Assembly: GCA_938003545.1 (NCBI GenBank) | Contig: CALKXY010000019.1 | Span: 1 to 49,313, forward strand | Source of the DNA: an uncultured Caulobacterales bacterium | GTDB lineage: Bacteria; Pseudomonadota; Alphaproteobacteria; Caulobacterales; Maricaulaceae | DNA: 49,313 nucleotides | Direction: 5' to 3' | Part shown: one piece after another, positions 8,552 to 18,005 of the stretch | How positions within the stretch are numbered: position 1 is the stretch's first letter | Layout: each line of letters opens with the position of its first letter | The notes under the pieces: generated by a model | What the model was told of the DNA's origin: nothing | Databases searched by the model: none | Seen by the model: the letters and a program-made list of their open reading frames with translations, nothing else | Position numbers and translations under genes: made by a program

Positions 8552-9697
8552 ATGCGCACTCTTCTTCTTTCTGTCGCTATTTTGTCTTTAGCGGGTGTGG
8601 CCCATGCTGAAACGGTCACGGGAACCTCTGGGTCAAAAATTGAACTGACGGAGCTCGCTGAATTTGACGGCGCATGGGCTATGACGATGCTGCCCGACGG
8701 CCGGATGTTGGTAACAGAGCAGAGCGGAACGCTCTGGCTCCTTGGCCGTGACGGTAAAAAATTGGGTAAAATTGGAAACTTACCCAAGGTCACAGAACGT
8801 GGTCAGGGCGGGTTGGGTGACATTATTATTGATCCCGATTTTACCAAAAATAGACGTATTTATATTTCATATGTTGAACGTGATGCGATTGATGATGATC
8901 TATCGGGTGCAGTTGTAGAGCGGGCGACATTGACTCTCTCGGCACGCGGTGGGTCCTTGATCCAGCGTGAACGCGTGTGGACACAATCCCCAAAGGTGAC
9001 GGGGAATGGGCATTATGGGCACCGCATGGCGATCAGTCCCGCAACGGCTAAAGACGGCGGTGGATACCTATATATCACATCTGGTGACCGTCAGAAATTC
9101 ACACCTGCGCAGAATATGGATATGAATTTAGGGAAAGTCATTCGGGTGAATACCGACGGTACAGTTCCTGATGATAATCCCTTCATCGGGCAGGGCGGCG
9201 TGACGGAACAGATTTGGACGCTGGGACATCGTAATCCGCTTGGCATCGATTTCGATTCTGAAGGACGTTTATGGGTACATGAAATGGGACCCAAGCATGG
9301 GGATGAGTTGAACCAGATCATACGGTCTTCAAATTACGGCTACCCTATCGTTTCTAATGGGGACCATTATTCTGGCGTCGAAATTCCTGACCACGACACA
9401 AACCCGGTCTTCAAGTCACCTGCTGAATTCTGGGTGCCCGCGATTAGTCCTGCGGGGATCACGATATATGATGGCACACAATTTAGCGACTGGGTGGGCG
9501 ATGGCTTTATTGGAGGGCTGTCTTCTCAAGCCCTTGTGCGTGTTGAATTTAAAGATGGGAACCGCGGGCGCACCGCCAAAGAAGCCGAGCGTTTCGAATG
9601 GGGCAAACGCATCCGCGAGGTTGAAACAGGCATAGATGGCGCGCTTTATGTGCTGGAAGATAATGACGGGCGCTTGTTACGCCTGACACCAAAATAA
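8552..9697 (+). CDS. PQQ-dependent aldose sugar dehydrogenase-like secreted protein
   Basis: This 381-residue protein has a clear signal peptide (MRTLLLSVAILSLAGVAHA) and is expected in the periplasm. It has the six-bladed propeller pattern of soluble glucose/aldose sugar dehydrogenases (YliI/GDH family): FDGAWAMTMLPDGRMLVTEQ, GGLGDIIIDPDF, GHRNPLGIDFDSEGRLW followed by HEMGPKHGDELNQI, and SSNYGYPIVSNGDHYSG. Family members oxidise sugars with PQQ as cofactor. PQQ synthesis genes are not in the window. The typical HEHGP-type motif reads HEMGP. No strong ribosome binding site precedes the ATG. Substrate and electron acceptor are unknown. Confidence 0.85.
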   Translation: MRTLLLSVAILSLAGVAHAETVTGTSGSKIELTELAEFDGAWAMTMLPDGRMLVTEQSGTLWLLGRDGKKLGKIGNLPKVTERGQGGLGDIIIDPDFTKNRRIYISYVERDAIDDDLSGAVVERATLTLSARGGSLIQRERVWTQSPKVTGNGHYGHRMAISPATAKDGGGYLYITSGDRQKFTPAQNMDMNLGKVIRVNTDGTVPDDNPFIGQGGVTEQIWTLGHRNPLGIDFDSEGRLWVHEMGPKHGDELNQIIRSSNYGYPIVSNGDHYSGVEIPDHDTNPVFKSPAEFWVPAISPAGITIYDGTQFSDWVGDGFIGGLSSQALVRVEFKDGNRGRTAKEAERFEWGKRIREVETGIDGALYVLEDNDGRLLRLTPK

Positions 9698-9716
9698 GTT
9701 TACTCCATTAGCTCAA

Positions 9717-10133
9717 CTATGGCTCTGCGATGTTGAACCATAAGTCGGGCGTATCCAACGCCGTGAGGTAATCTCTCGCGGCCAATGGATTGCCTTTCAG
9801 TGTGATGTCTCCAGCTTTCATGAGGTCGCCAAAGCGATGGGTTCACAGTGTCCGGGGCCGCACCTGTCACAAAATCATACTGAGCAATTTCCCACACAGG
9901 ATTACCGCTATCATCTAAAATAGCAGGGGCCTCTATCGCGGCGAGGCATCCTCAAAGTCTTGTTGGTTTGAGAGAGGTAGTCGTTTTGCAAGCGCCATGT
10001 TTGACGTCTTTGTCGCGGCACTTACAAATCCTGGGGTTGGCGCATCGGGAAGTGGGTCGGAGCTTTTTGACGTTTCAGCCGTGCAAGCGGCGACTGCGAA
10101 TAAAGCTGAACTTAGTAAGACTGCTCTGGACAT
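9717..10133 (-). pseudogene. Alkyl/aryl-sulfatase pseudogene with its catalytic core deleted
   Basis: Three minus-strand fragments in two frame changes reconstruct both ends of a BDS1/SdsA1-type alkyl sulfatase. First comes a lipoprotein signal (MSRAVLLSSALFAVAAC) and ALAKRLPLSNQQDFEDAS, typical of the family N-terminus. After a frameshift near 9935, the frame reads ILDDSGNPVWEIAQYDFV then APDTVNPSLWR. Then a further junction near 9836 switches frame directly to FGDLMKAGDITLKGNPLAAR and LDTPDLWFNIAEP-stop, the family's C-terminal SCP2-like tail. The whole metallo-beta-lactamase domain with its metal ligands is missing, so no active enzyme is possible. The terminator of ppa abuts the former start codon. 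Confidence 0.75.
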
Positions 10134-10163
10134 AAAAATCCCCATCCGTTTAACGGACAGGGA
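10134..10163 (-). terminator. Terminator of ppa
   Basis: On the minus strand CCC-TG-TCCGT-TAA-ACGGA-T-GGG forms a hairpin followed by ATTTTTA, 35-65 bases after the ppa stop. Confidence 0.7.
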
Positions 10164-10197
10164 TAACTATATTCATGTATTTAGGAAGGGTAGAGAT

Positions 10198-10725
10198 TTA
10201 ACCTTTATAATTCTTGATTCCTGCGAGGATCATCTCTCCAGCTTTTTCTGCGCTGTCCCAGCCTAGGACTTTAACCCATTTGTTTTTCTCAAGATCTTTA
10301 TAATGCTCAAAGAAATGTGGGATGCGGTCCTGCAGAATTTGCGGCAAATCTTTATAGTCTTTGATGCCGTCATAATATTGCGTCAGTTTTCCATGTGGAA
10401 CGGCGACGATTTTTTCATCGAAACCAGCTTCGTCTTCCATCATTAACACACCGACAGGGCGTGCACGTACAACACATCCAGGCATTAACGCCCGCTGACC
10501 CACAACTAAAATATCCGTTGGATCTCCATCGGCTGATAAAGTGTGCGGGATAAATCCGTAGTTACACGGGTAGCGCATGGAGGTGTAAAGAAAGCGATCT
10601 ACGAACATAGCACCGGATTCTTTATCCAGCTCATATTTAATAGGTTCGCCGCCCAATGGGACTTCGATGATAGCGTTGACATCAAATGGTGGATTCTCAC
10701 CAGCAGAAATTTTGCTCATATCCAT
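10198..10725 (-). CDS. ppa: Inorganic pyrophosphatase, family I (soluble)
   Basis: This 175-residue cytoplasmic enzyme hydrolyses pyrophosphate from biosynthetic reactions. Length and motifs match bacterial family I enzymes: IEVPLGGEPIKYELDKESGA at the start of the fold, the metal-binding signature DGDPTDILV, YPCNYGFIPHTL, and the C-terminal FFEHYKDLEKNKWVKVLGW. The first ATG has GAGGA about ten bases upstream; an alternative ATG lies two codons on. It is monocistronic with its own terminator. Having this enzyme together with the proton-pumping HppA gives the cell both a dissipative and an energy-conserving route for pyrophosphate. Confidence 0.97.
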   Translation of the reverse strand: MDMSKISAGENPPFDVNAIIEVPLGGEPIKYELDKESGAMFVDRFLYTSMRYPCNYGFIPHTLSADGDPTDILVVGQRALMPGCVVRARPVGVLMMEDEAGFDEKIVAVPHGKLTQYYDGIKDYKDLPQILQDRIPHFFEHYKDLEKNKWVKVLGWDSAEKAGEMILAGIKNYKG

Positions 10726-10787
10726 GGAGTATAGGTCCTCGTTTCGTTCGCGGGCCTCTTAGCGTTAGAGCCTCTGATTGCAAGGCT

Positions 10788-11405
10788 TTATGCCGTGGAC
10801 AGCACTGCAAATATACCCGATGCGATCATCACAACGCCAATCAACACATTAAAAATACGCCCTGTACGAGGGTTCAGCAAAAAGCGGCGAATATTTTGTG
10901 CGGCATAGGCATAGACGGATAGGCCGAATAATTCCAAAACTGTGACCGTTACCAGCATTATGAGGAATTGCGGGGCTAGCGGTGCGTCGGACTGGAAATA
11001 GAGCGGTAAAAGCATCCCGAAATAAACCAGTGGCATGGGCGATGTGATCTGTAACAGAAACCCTTTCGCATAAAGCTGCCCGCGCTTTGGCGCATCATTC
11101 GGGTCAGGTTCTAACCGTGGTAAAGGTCCTAGCATGACTGATAAGGCCATATATCCAAGCACCAAAATACCTACAACTTTCAATCCAAGCGTCGCGCGGG
11201 GGTAAATTTCGAACAAAACCGCAGTACCGCTCGCAGCGAGGCAAAGCCAAAGCACATTCGCAGAAGCAACGCCAAGCGCGGGCAAAAGGGCAGGCTTAAA
11301 CCCAAAGCGAAAGGAGGAGGCCAGAACCAACATGACCGCAGGGCCAGGTGTAAGACCGCCTGTAAAGAACAAGGCCACAAGGCTCAGCCACACTTCTAAT
11401 TCCAT
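10788..11405 (-). CDS. LysE/RhtB family exporter
   Basis: This 205-residue inner-membrane protein has about six hydrophobic segments. The N-terminal GGLTPGPAVMLVLASSFRFG is the characteristic LysE/RhtB motif (G-x-TPGP in helix 1). Family members export amino acids or their derivatives; the substrate is unknown here. I start at the ATG giving MELEVWLSLVALF. The open frame extends 18 residues upstream, but those lack helix 1 character. It is transcribed divergently from the ExoD-like gene. Confidence 0.85.
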   Translation of the reverse strand: MELEVWLSLVALFFTGGLTPGPAVMLVLASSFRFGFKPALLPALGVASANVLWLCLAASGTAVLFEIYPRATLGLKVVGILVLGYMALSVMLGPLPRLEPDPNDAPKRGQLYAKGFLLQITSPMPLVYFGMLLPLYFQSDAPLAPQFLIMLVTVTVLELFGLSVYAYAAQNIRRFLLNPRTGRIFNVLIGVVMIASGIFAVLSTA

Positions 11406-11471
11406 CTTTATACACGTCCTGTCAAAAACTCGCTTGCGCCCTAGCGGTGTAGGCCACATTTGTCACGTGTG

Positions 11472-12101
11472 ATGGATAGTTCTGAAAACACAGATACACC
11501 GATACAGCCCGGCGCATCCGGTCAGGCCGACACGCCGTTGCAAAGCGTGTTGGACCAAATTGAGGTGACATTGGATGGTGCCGAATCGGTTGATTTAAAA
11601 ACGGTTGTGGAGGCCTTCGGCAATCGCGCGTTTGGTCCAGTGATGGTTTTATGTGGATTATGTATGATGACGCCATTGGGCGCGATTCCAGGTATACCGC
11701 CAGCATTCGGCGTGATCGTCATTGTTTTCGCCCTACAGCTTTTATTTCGCCGTAAAACACCCTGGATGCCTGAAATGCTTCGTAAGGTGAAAATCCCCGC
11801 GAATAAGTTAATGAGGGTCCAAGATAAGGTTAGGCCTATCTTGGCTAAAATTGATGGAATTATTAGCGCGCGATTGACGTGGGCTGTGACGGGGCCTGCG
11901 CAGGTCCTTGTGTCTTTAGTCGCAATAATCCTCTCGCTGACTTTTTTCCCGTTGGGCATGGTGCCGTTTGGCGTTGTTGCGCCTGCGGCGATTGTTTTAT
12001 TGCTGGGGCTTGGGATTACGGCGAGAGATGGTATTTTGATTATACTTGGCCTGAGCTTGAGCCTTGGCGTCTTTGTTGGCGTTGCCGCATTATTTATCTA
12101 A
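11472..12101 (+). CDS. ExoD family membrane protein
   Basis: This 209-residue protein has a soluble N-terminal section of about 45 residues followed by the ExoD domain: FGNRAFGPVMVLCGLCMMTP, GIPPAFGVIVIVFALQLLF and a C-terminal cluster of hydrophobic helices. ExoD was named in rhizobia for effects on exopolysaccharide and alkali tolerance; its biochemical role is not established. The ATG at 11472 is preferred over a TTG four codons upstream. Its stop codon overlaps the end of the convergent TPR gene by four bases. Confidence 0.85.
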   Translation: MDSSENTDTPIQPGASGQADTPLQSVLDQIEVTLDGAESVDLKTVVEAFGNRAFGPVMVLCGLCMMTPLGAIPGIPPAFGVIVIVFALQLLFRRKTPWMPEMLRKVKIPANKLMRVQDKVRPILAKIDGIISARLTWAVTGPAQVLVSLVAIILSLTFFPLGMVPFGVVAPAAIVLLLGLGITARDGILIILGLSLSLGVFVGVAALFI

Positions 12102-12934
12102 CGCCGACCTTCTAAGAGCACGAGCTTTGCCGCAACGTTTGGATTGTGACGGGGGGAGAGATCGAGTGATTTTTTGTAGAGATATTTAGCGAGCTTCACC
12201 TCATTTTCCAAAACAGCTTTATCGGCTGCTTTCGCAAGAAAGAGCCCTGCGCGTTCCGCGTCTAACCCAGCGATAGCTTCGTGTGTGCGGCCCAAGGCAA
12301 TCAGCGCGCGGCGTCGGTTATTGTCGAATTGCTTGTCAAGAGGGTCGGCTTTGACTGCCGCATTGAAGGCTTCCAAGGCCGCCTTCTTATTGTCGGCTAA
12401 CCAATGTGATTGACCTATGTTATTATTTGCTAGTCCTGGGCGGGCTCCAGCTAGTCCAGCCATTGCATAGGCCTGCCGGGCGGAGGAAAACTCTTCAGCA
12501 TCATCCTGAAGCCTGCCTAATAAAGTCCATAGGCGCGGATCAGCAGTGGTTTGCAAAGCCGTCTTTAAGACTGTTTTCGGATCAGCAATATCGTTCATTA
12601 AAACGTTAATAATTACGCCGTCAGCAGAGTTCGGATCATCATTCCACTTTGCTGCTGCTGGAATATCGCCAAGCGCAATTAATGTGCGACTAAGGCCCGC
12701 TCTCGCCGTTTCCAATTGTGGGTCATGCATCAAAGCGGCTTCGAAACCTTGCCGTGCCGAGGTGTAATCACGTCTAAGCAAGGCCGCCTCCGCCTCTCTC
12801 AATTGGGTTAAGACTTGAAAGATGTCCGTCGAGTCCGTTTGCACGGCGCGAATATCAGGCGCCTCAACCGTTTTTGCAATTGCAGAGGTTGGCAAACAAA
12901 AAGCAAGAGAAATGAAAATCGCGCGCAAGATCAT
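12098..12934 (-). CDS. Tetratricopeptide-repeat protein, TadD-like (pilus assembly)
   Basis: This 278-residue protein has a signal peptide (MILRAIFISLAFCLPTSAIA) and TPR-like helical repeats, for example YTSARQGFEAALMHDPQLET, ASARQAYAMAGL-type units and KKAALEAFNAAVKADPLD. In Tad systems the TPR protein TadD is needed for pilus assembly and secretin stability. It is the last gene of the minus-strand tad operon and overlaps tadC by four bases, so it is likely translationally coupled. Assignment to TadD rests on position plus the TPR repeats. There is no clear lipobox, unlike some TadD proteins. Confidence 0.75.
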   Translation of the reverse strand: MILRAIFISLAFCLPTSAIAKTVEAPDIRAVQTDSTDIFQVLTQLREAEAALLRRDYTSARQGFEAALMHDPQLETARAGLSRTLIALGDIPAAAKWNDDPNSADGVIINVLMNDIADPKTVLKTALQTTADPRLWTLLGRLQDDAEEFSSARQAYAMAGLAGARPGLANNNIGQSHWLADNKKAALEAFNAAVKADPLDKQFDNNRRRALIALGRTHEAIAGLDAERAGLFLAKAADKAVLENEVKLAKYLYKKSLDLSPRHNPNVAAKLVLLEGRR

Positions 12935-13872
12935 GTTCCTGTTAATCCTGCCATAATACGAATGCCAGCAGGTAGCATCAGCATAACCATGATAGTCGGG
13001 AAAATGAAAACGATAAGCGGCACTGTCAACTTCGCCGATAGCGCCGCTGCTTTTTCTTCGGCTTTCATCATGCGCTTGTTACGCATGTCTTCTGAAAATG
13101 TGCGCAATGCTTGGCCAACGCTGGAGCCCATTTCTTCAGCTTGTTTTAACATGACAGCCAAGGATTTCGCTTCATCTAAATTCAAGCGATTGGCAAAGTT
13201 GATCATGGCTTCATTTCGTTCTCGGCCTGCGCGCAGCTCTAGGTTCATGATATCTAAATTTTGTTTGAGCGCCGGATAACGCCCGCCTAATTCATGACCA
13301 ACCCGAACTAAAGCTGCGTCCATACCCAGACCTGCTTCGACACAAGCCGTCATGAGATCCATCATGTCCGGAAAGCCTTTGCGGCATTGATCTGTGCGTT
13401 TACGGGCTTTCCATTTTAAGAATTGTTCTGGCCCCATGAGCCCAATTCCCGTGAGGACGAAACAAACAAAAAGAGCTTTTCCTGTGCCCAACTTTGATGC
13501 CAACGCTCCCCAAAGTAGAAGGCAAATTATAGCGGGTCCGAACAAGCATATGACTCGAGCGGCGAGAAAACTCTTCACAACGCTTCTATCGAAATATCCA
13601 GCTTGCGCCAACATGAAACGCAAGCGCGTAATTTCTTTTGCATCGGGAAGCGTCAGATGTGAGCCAAGTTGAGACATAAGGTTGCGTTTAGCGCGGGCTT
13701 GTGTGCCGATACCAACATCAGCATCTTCGTCTAGGCTATCACCGCCAGCCAAGCGGCGCTCCATTCGCGTGTTTTCTTGCATAGCGCCACGCACAGCGAT
13801 GAAGCACAAGACTAACGACACCCCAAGAAAGGTTAGCGCGATAATAATCGTTAAGGCGTTGTGGAAGCTCAT
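12931..13872 (-). CDS. tadC: Tad pilus inner-membrane platform protein TadC/CpaH
   Basis: This 313-residue type II secretion F-domain protein starts MSFHNALTIII, at an ATG overlapping the tadB stop (ATGA). It has N-terminal helices, a cytoplasmic F domain (about residues 145-270, with DLMTACVEAGLGMDAALVRV and QALRTFSEDMRNKRMMKAEE) and a C-terminal helix pair ending MVMLMLPAGIRIMAG. With TadB it forms the inner-membrane base on which the CpaF motor acts. An upstream extension of 17 residues in the open frame is polar and unlikely to be translated. Confidence 0.9.
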   Translation of the reverse strand: MSFHNALTIIIALTFLGVSLVLCFIAVRGAMQENTRMERRLAGGDSLDEDADVGIGTQARAKRNLMSQLGSHLTLPDAKEITRLRFMLAQAGYFDRSVVKSFLAARVICLFGPAIICLLLWGALASKLGTGKALFVCFVLTGIGLMGPEQFLKWKARKRTDQCRKGFPDMMDLMTACVEAGLGMDAALVRVGHELGGRYPALKQNLDIMNLELRAGRERNEAMINFANRLNLDEAKSLAVMLKQAEEMGSSVGQALRTFSEDMRNKRMMKAEEKAAALSAKLTVPLIVFIFPTIMVMLMLPAGIRIMAGLTGT

Positions 13873-14828
13873 ATCTTGAAATTGATCATTTTGCGCATGA
13901 CGAGATTTCCGATTCCCATCCATACTACGACGCCCCAGAGACTATACGTCACAATTGGGCTGCCTTTTACTTCGCCATAGAAGTCAGGACTCATTTTATT
14001 GACGGCGATAAAAAGTAAAAGCGGGGCAGCGTTCAGGATCAGTGCGCTCATGCGGCCTTCAGCTGAAGCCGCTTTAATTTTCAGGCGCATTTTCTGGCGA
14101 TCTCTGATCGTCTTCGCATTTGACCTAAGAAGTTCTGCCAAATTACCGCCCGTGCGTTCTTGCAACCGGATCATAGCTGAGAAGAGTTCGAAGTCTTCAT
14201 GGCCAATGCGGTCCGACATTTTTTGAACGGCAGAAGAAATTGTAGAGCCGAAGCTGACTTCGTCAGACGCAATTCCAAATTCGCTACCAATTGGGTCAGG
14301 CATTTCTCGGGCGACAAGGGCCATCGCAACCGGAACAGGGTGTCCAGCGGCGAGAGATCTGATGATGACGTCCAATGAGTCAGGGAGTTGATTGACGGCG
14401 CGTTTTCGACGGCGTTTAACAAAGAATGAAACGGTTAAAATAGGGAGCAAGGCTCCTGCGATAAAACCAATCGCACCCCAAACAGGTGTGCCCTTCACAA
14501 GGAAGGCAGTCATCCCGATTGACGTCGCCATACCTAGGCTAGCGTAATAAAATCCGTAGGGGCCAAGTGGCAGTCCGGATTGCATGACAAGTTGGGCTAC
14601 CCGTATGTTCAGACCAGCGATATGACCATCTGATGTCATGGATCGTGCGCGGCGAAGACGGCCCAGAGCTTCCCCTTCGCTGTCTGCTTTTGCAACACGC
14701 CGTAGGCGGTCATTGGCAAGCTTTACGCGGTGCGACGCTTGTTTCGAAAACCCCAAAATGGATTGTAGCAACAGGAACCCTGCTGCGAAAACCAACACAT
14801 AAATAATGGTTTTCTGACTAGGCGACAT
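13869..14828 (-). CDS. tadB: Tad pilus inner-membrane platform protein TadB/CpaG
   Basis: This 319-residue type II secretion F-domain protein has two N-terminal hydrophobic segments around residues 8-25 and 90-135. The F domain follows (LDVIIRSLAAGHPVPVAMAL through GNLAELLRSNAKTIRDRQKM), then C-terminal membrane helices. It partners TadC as the pilus assembly platform. It overlaps cpaF by one base and tadC by four, consistent with a tightly coupled operon. Confidence 0.9.
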   Translation of the reverse strand: MSPSQKTIIYVLVFAAGFLLLQSILGFSKQASHRVKLANDRLRRVAKADSEGEALGRLRRARSMTSDGHIAGLNIRVAQLVMQSGLPLGPYGFYYASLGMATSIGMTAFLVKGTPVWGAIGFIAGALLPILTVSFFVKRRRKRAVNQLPDSLDVIIRSLAAGHPVPVAMALVAREMPDPIGSEFGIASDEVSFGSTISSAVQKMSDRIGHEDFELFSAMIRLQERTGGNLAELLRSNAKTIRDRQKMRLKIKAASAEGRMSALILNAAPLLLFIAVNKMSPDFYGEVKGSPIVTYSLWGVVVWMGIGNLVMRKMINFKI

Positions 14829-16297
14829 TATCCGATCCGCTCTTTTAGAGAGAGGTCCGATGTTCGTCCAGGTTGGAGAACTTTGGGTTCAAACAGGTTG
14901 TCAGGTAGAGGGATGGCTCTCGTCGTAATTTCTTCCAAACATTTCGGTCGAATTCCTGTCGCGCGAAATTCACCTATGACTTCATGTTTAGGTCCCGTGC
15001 CAGTGCGCGTGAAGTTAAATAACTCCTGCATTTGAATGACGGAGCCTTCCATGCCCGTGACTTCGGCGACAGATGTGATTTTCCGTTGGCCATCAGATAG
15101 GCGTGTTGCCTGAACGATCAGCCCAACCGCACTCGCGATTTGGCCTGCAACGGCTTCAGGTGTTATTTTCATGTCGCCCATAGCGACCATTTGCTCTAAT
15201 CGTGTGAGGGCATCGCGTGGGGTGTTTGCATGAAGCGTTGCCATGGAGCCTTCATGTCCTGTGTTCATCGCTTGTAGCATATCAAAGGCTTCTTCGCCTC
15301 GAACTTCGCCCAATATAACGCGATCAGGCCGCATGCGCAGGGCGTTTTTAACGAGTCCACGTTGTTTGATCTCCCCCTTACCCTCGATGTTTGGAGGGCG
15401 TGTCTCCATGCGCGCGACATGAGGTTGTTGCAGTTGTAATTCGGCGGCATCTTCGATTGTGATCAATCGTTCTTTCTCTGAAATAGATTGAGAGAGCGCA
15501 TTCAACAATGTTGTTTTGCCAGAGCCTGTGCCGCCGGAAATTAGAATGGTGACTTTCGCTTTACAGGCGGCCCAAAGGAACTGCGCGACGATATCTGGGA
15601 TCGCGTTATATTCGACTAACTTGTCGAGGGTGAGTGGGCTTTTCGAAAACTTACGAATTGAGACAAGAGGGCCGTCTACAGCGATAGGCGCAATGGCGAC
15701 ATTAACGCGGCTGCCATCTAAAAGACGGCAATCACAGAGAGGTTGGCTTTCATCCACACGGCGACCAACACCCGCTACGATCCGATTTATAATCCGCAAA
15801 AGATGCGGTTCATTGGCGAAGCGTACAGCCGAAAGCTCTAATTCTCCACGGCGTTCTACGAATACGCGTTCATGTCCGTTAATTAGAATATCTGAAACTG
15901 TTTCGTCTTGAAGCAGGACTTCTAGTGGCCCCAACCCGACCATCTCGTCATAGACGCCATTCCCTAATCGGCGAAGGTCAGCCGTGTTCATTTTCAGGCG
16001 CTCTTCTTGCGCCATCAAGGTCACGATTGAATGAACTTGCTCTCGCAGCTCTTCGCTTTCGAGGCCGTCTAATTGAGCGAGATCGATTTCATCAATGAGC
16101 CGTGTGTGGAGTTTTATTTTAGTATCTAACCAAGCATTGCCAGCGCCTCGGGGTTCCAGGTTTTCCGGCGTTTCTATGACGGGCTGCGGCGCTTCGGAGT
16201 CTGCGGCCACAATTAATTGCGGCACAATTAACGGTGCAGGAACAGATATCTGTCCTTGTCCTAAATCGTCATTCAATGCTTGCGAAAATCGTCCCAT
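14828..16297 (-). CDS. cpaF: Tad pilus assembly ATPase CpaF/TadA
   Basis: This 489-residue secretion ATPase of the VirB11/PilT superfamily powers pilus extension and, in Caulobacter, retraction. Visible motifs are the Walker A box [14 protein letters not shown], the Asp box region [20 protein letters not shown], the Walker B-type [20 protein letters not shown], and the His box region [19 protein letters not shown]. About 90 N-terminal residues form a variable Pro-rich segment before the conserved all-alpha domain. It lies directly upstream of tadB in the operon, with an 81-base gap to cpaE. Confidence 0.95.
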   Translation of the reverse strand: MGRFSQALNDDLGQGQISVPAPLIVPQLIVAADSEAPQPVIETPENLEPRGAGNAWLDTKIKLHTRLIDEIDLAQLDGLESEELREQVHSIVTLMAQEERLKMNTADLRRLGNGVYDEMVGLGPLEVLLQDETVSDILINGHERVFVERRGELELSAVRFANEPHLLRIINRIVAGVGRRVDESQPLCDCRLLDGSRVNVAIAPIAVDGPLVSIRKFSKSPLTLDKLVEYNAIPDIVAQFLWAACKAKVTILISGGTGSGKTTLLNALSQSISEKERLITIEDAAELQLQQPHVARMETRPPNIEGKGEIKQRGLVKNALRMRPDRVILGEVRGEEAFDMLQAMNTGHEGSMATLHANTPRDALTRLEQMVAMGDMKITPEAVAGQIASAVGLIVQATRLSDGQRKITSVAEVTGMEGSVIQMQELFNFTRTGTGPKHEVIGEFRATGIRPKCLEEITTRAIPLPDNLFEPKVLQPGRTSDLSLKERIG

Positions 16298-16378
16298 GAT
16301 ATTCGCTTACATAACAAGGCTTAGATCGGGGTTAGAGCTTAAGGTTAAGGTCTCGTAAATTCTATTTTTATGGATCGT

Positions 16379-17419
16379 TTATGCCGCGTTTGAAAGCAAG
16401 TTTGCTTGCTGACCTCGGAAGGCAATTGCCAGCTTGCGAACATCTTTTACAAAGCGAGACTCTGGCCGGATTGCCCCCGCAGGTTCGCCGCAGTTTAAGG
16501 CTTCGCGCGTAGTATCGGGGTCAAGGCAAAGCGTTGATAAAACGCTGCGACCTAAGGCCGTTTCGGCGTCTGCCAAGCGTAATGTATTTTTGAAAGAGCG
16601 CCGCTCATATTTACTCAATATAACTTGAGCGTTGACGCCGCCATTGGCTTCATGCGCCAAACGCGCCAATCTTTCGCGTGTCGCGTGTAAGGATGGTATC
16701 GTCAGTTCGCAGGTCACGCCCAAAACATCTACGGCCCGCATAACGGCAAGCGTCCAAGGTTGGCGATAGCGTGGTAAGTCAATTATAACTGTGTCGTAAA
16801 GTTCTGTCGCTGCATCCAACATAGCCATAATCGTATGCGGGTTAATTCTGGCGTTGGCGCCAATTGTGTTTGGCGCTGCCAAAAGCGAGACGCCGCATTC
16901 ATGAGTTGAAACTAAGGCTTGCGTGAAAGCCGTATCAATATTTTCTGCAGGCCCGCAAAGGTCTTCTAAACTAAGGCTTGGCAGGAGGTCGAGGTGGTGC
17001 GCACAAGAGCCAGATTCAAAATCAAGATCAATAAGGCACACTGTGGGGTCAGCTGGTCGACGTTTCATTAATTGGTTGGTTGCATCGGATGTTGCAAACT
17101 CATGCGCGAGTTGTGTCGCCAAGGATGTCGTTCCAACACCACCTGTTGCTCCTACTAATGCAAAAACTCGAGGTGAATTTGCTTTTACGGGTGCTAGCGG
17201 CGGAGACTTTTCGTCAATCTCAATACTATCTACAGATTCAAATTCAGTTTCATTTGATGTGAAGTCAGCTTGACGGGTTTCGGTCGCATCATCACGAAAA
17301 TTAGGTATAGCAAGATCTTCGTCGAAACCTGTATCAACATCTTGAATGAGTGCGTAATCGTCTTTTGAGCTTACTCGGTTATCATCGCGCCGACGGCTGA
17401 ATTTTCTACGTTTAGCCAT
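16379..17419 (-). CDS. cpaE: CpaE/TadZ-like pilus localisation ATPase
   Basis: This 346-residue MinD/ParA-type protein directs the Tad apparatus to its cellular site. The N-terminal ~95 residues are acidic and low in complexity, in place of the receiver-like domain seen in many homologues. The deviant Walker A box reads GATGGVGTTSLATQL, with Thr where ParA proteins have the signature Lys, as is usual in CpaE/TadZ. VCLIDLDFESGSCAHHLDL and TVIIDLPRYRQPWT match the following motifs. The start MAKRRKFSRR (17419) overlaps the upstream tadE-like stop by eight bases. Confidence 0.85.
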   Translation of the reverse strand: MAKRRKFSRRRDDNRVSSKDDYALIQDVDTGFDEDLAIPNFRDDATETRQADFTSNETEFESVDSIEIDEKSPPLAPVKANSPRVFALVGATGGVGTTSLATQLAHEFATSDATNQLMKRRPADPTVCLIDLDFESGSCAHHLDLLPSLSLEDLCGPAENIDTAFTQALVSTHECGVSLLAAPNTIGANARINPHTIMAMLDAATELYDTVIIDLPRYRQPWTLAVMRAVDVLGVTCELTIPSLHATRERLARLAHEANGGVNAQVILSKYERRSFKNTLRLADAETALGRSVLSTLCLDPDTTREALNCGEPAGAIRPESRFVKDVRKLAIAFRGQQANLLSNAA

Positions 17420-18005
17420 TTTTAAGATCCTCACCCATGAGTGTAGCCTCTACAGGTGGGAGGTGAACAATATCCTTAAATCCAATAAAATCCAGAAAAA
17501 TGAAATTGAGAGGGACGTCCCTTAGAGTGACGCTGACGAGTGGTGCGGCATCTCCTTGTGGCCCTGTACGACCTAAACCAGATCCGATGTAAGAAACGTC
17601 AACATGGGCGCGCTCCGTGTCTTTAAAAACATCACACATGCCGCGGCGAGCGCGAGATGTTGCGCCGCAGGTTCCATCGCCGTCTGGTCCAAATATAATA
17701 CGACTCATTGCTGAGGCATCATATTGTCCACGTGAACAACTCCGTGTGTCTTGGCTGCAGTGCCGTTCAAAGTTTAAGTTTGTCACGTTAGTGTATCTGG
17801 CAATATCTCGAGATACAGGGTCCGATGTTGCAGCGATACGTGCACCGGTTCTAGCGGCTTGTTGTGCGCCATTATATTGATGGAAGGCGTAGCCAGCCTC
17901 AATCGTACCGCCTGTTAGCATGATCAAAAGTAGAATTATCAGGGATGTCTCGACAGTTACAGACCCTGCTTCCCCATGCATAAAGCGTTTTAGTAAACGT
18001 TTCAT
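17412..18005 (-). CDS. TadE-like minor pseudopilin (1)
   Basis: This 197-residue protein has a short basic N-terminus and a TadE-type hydrophobic segment, GSVTVETSLIILLLIMLTGG followed by TIEAGYAFHQYNGAQQAART. In Tad systems such proteins are processed minor pilins that prime the fibre. The remainder is periplasmic and has cysteines in HCSQDTRSC and MCDVF that may form disulphides. It sits between another TadE-like gene and cpaE with start/stop overlaps. Confidence 0.8.
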   Translation of the reverse strand: MKRLLKRFMHGEAGSVTVETSLIILLLIMLTGGTIEAGYAFHQYNGAQQAARTGARIAATSDPVSRDIARYTNVTNLNFERHCSQDTRSCSRGQYDASAMSRIIFGPDGDGTCGATSRARRGMCDVFKDTERAHVDVSYIGSGLGRTGPQGDAAPLVSVTLRDVPLNFIFLDFIGFKDIVHLPPVEATLMGEDLKNG

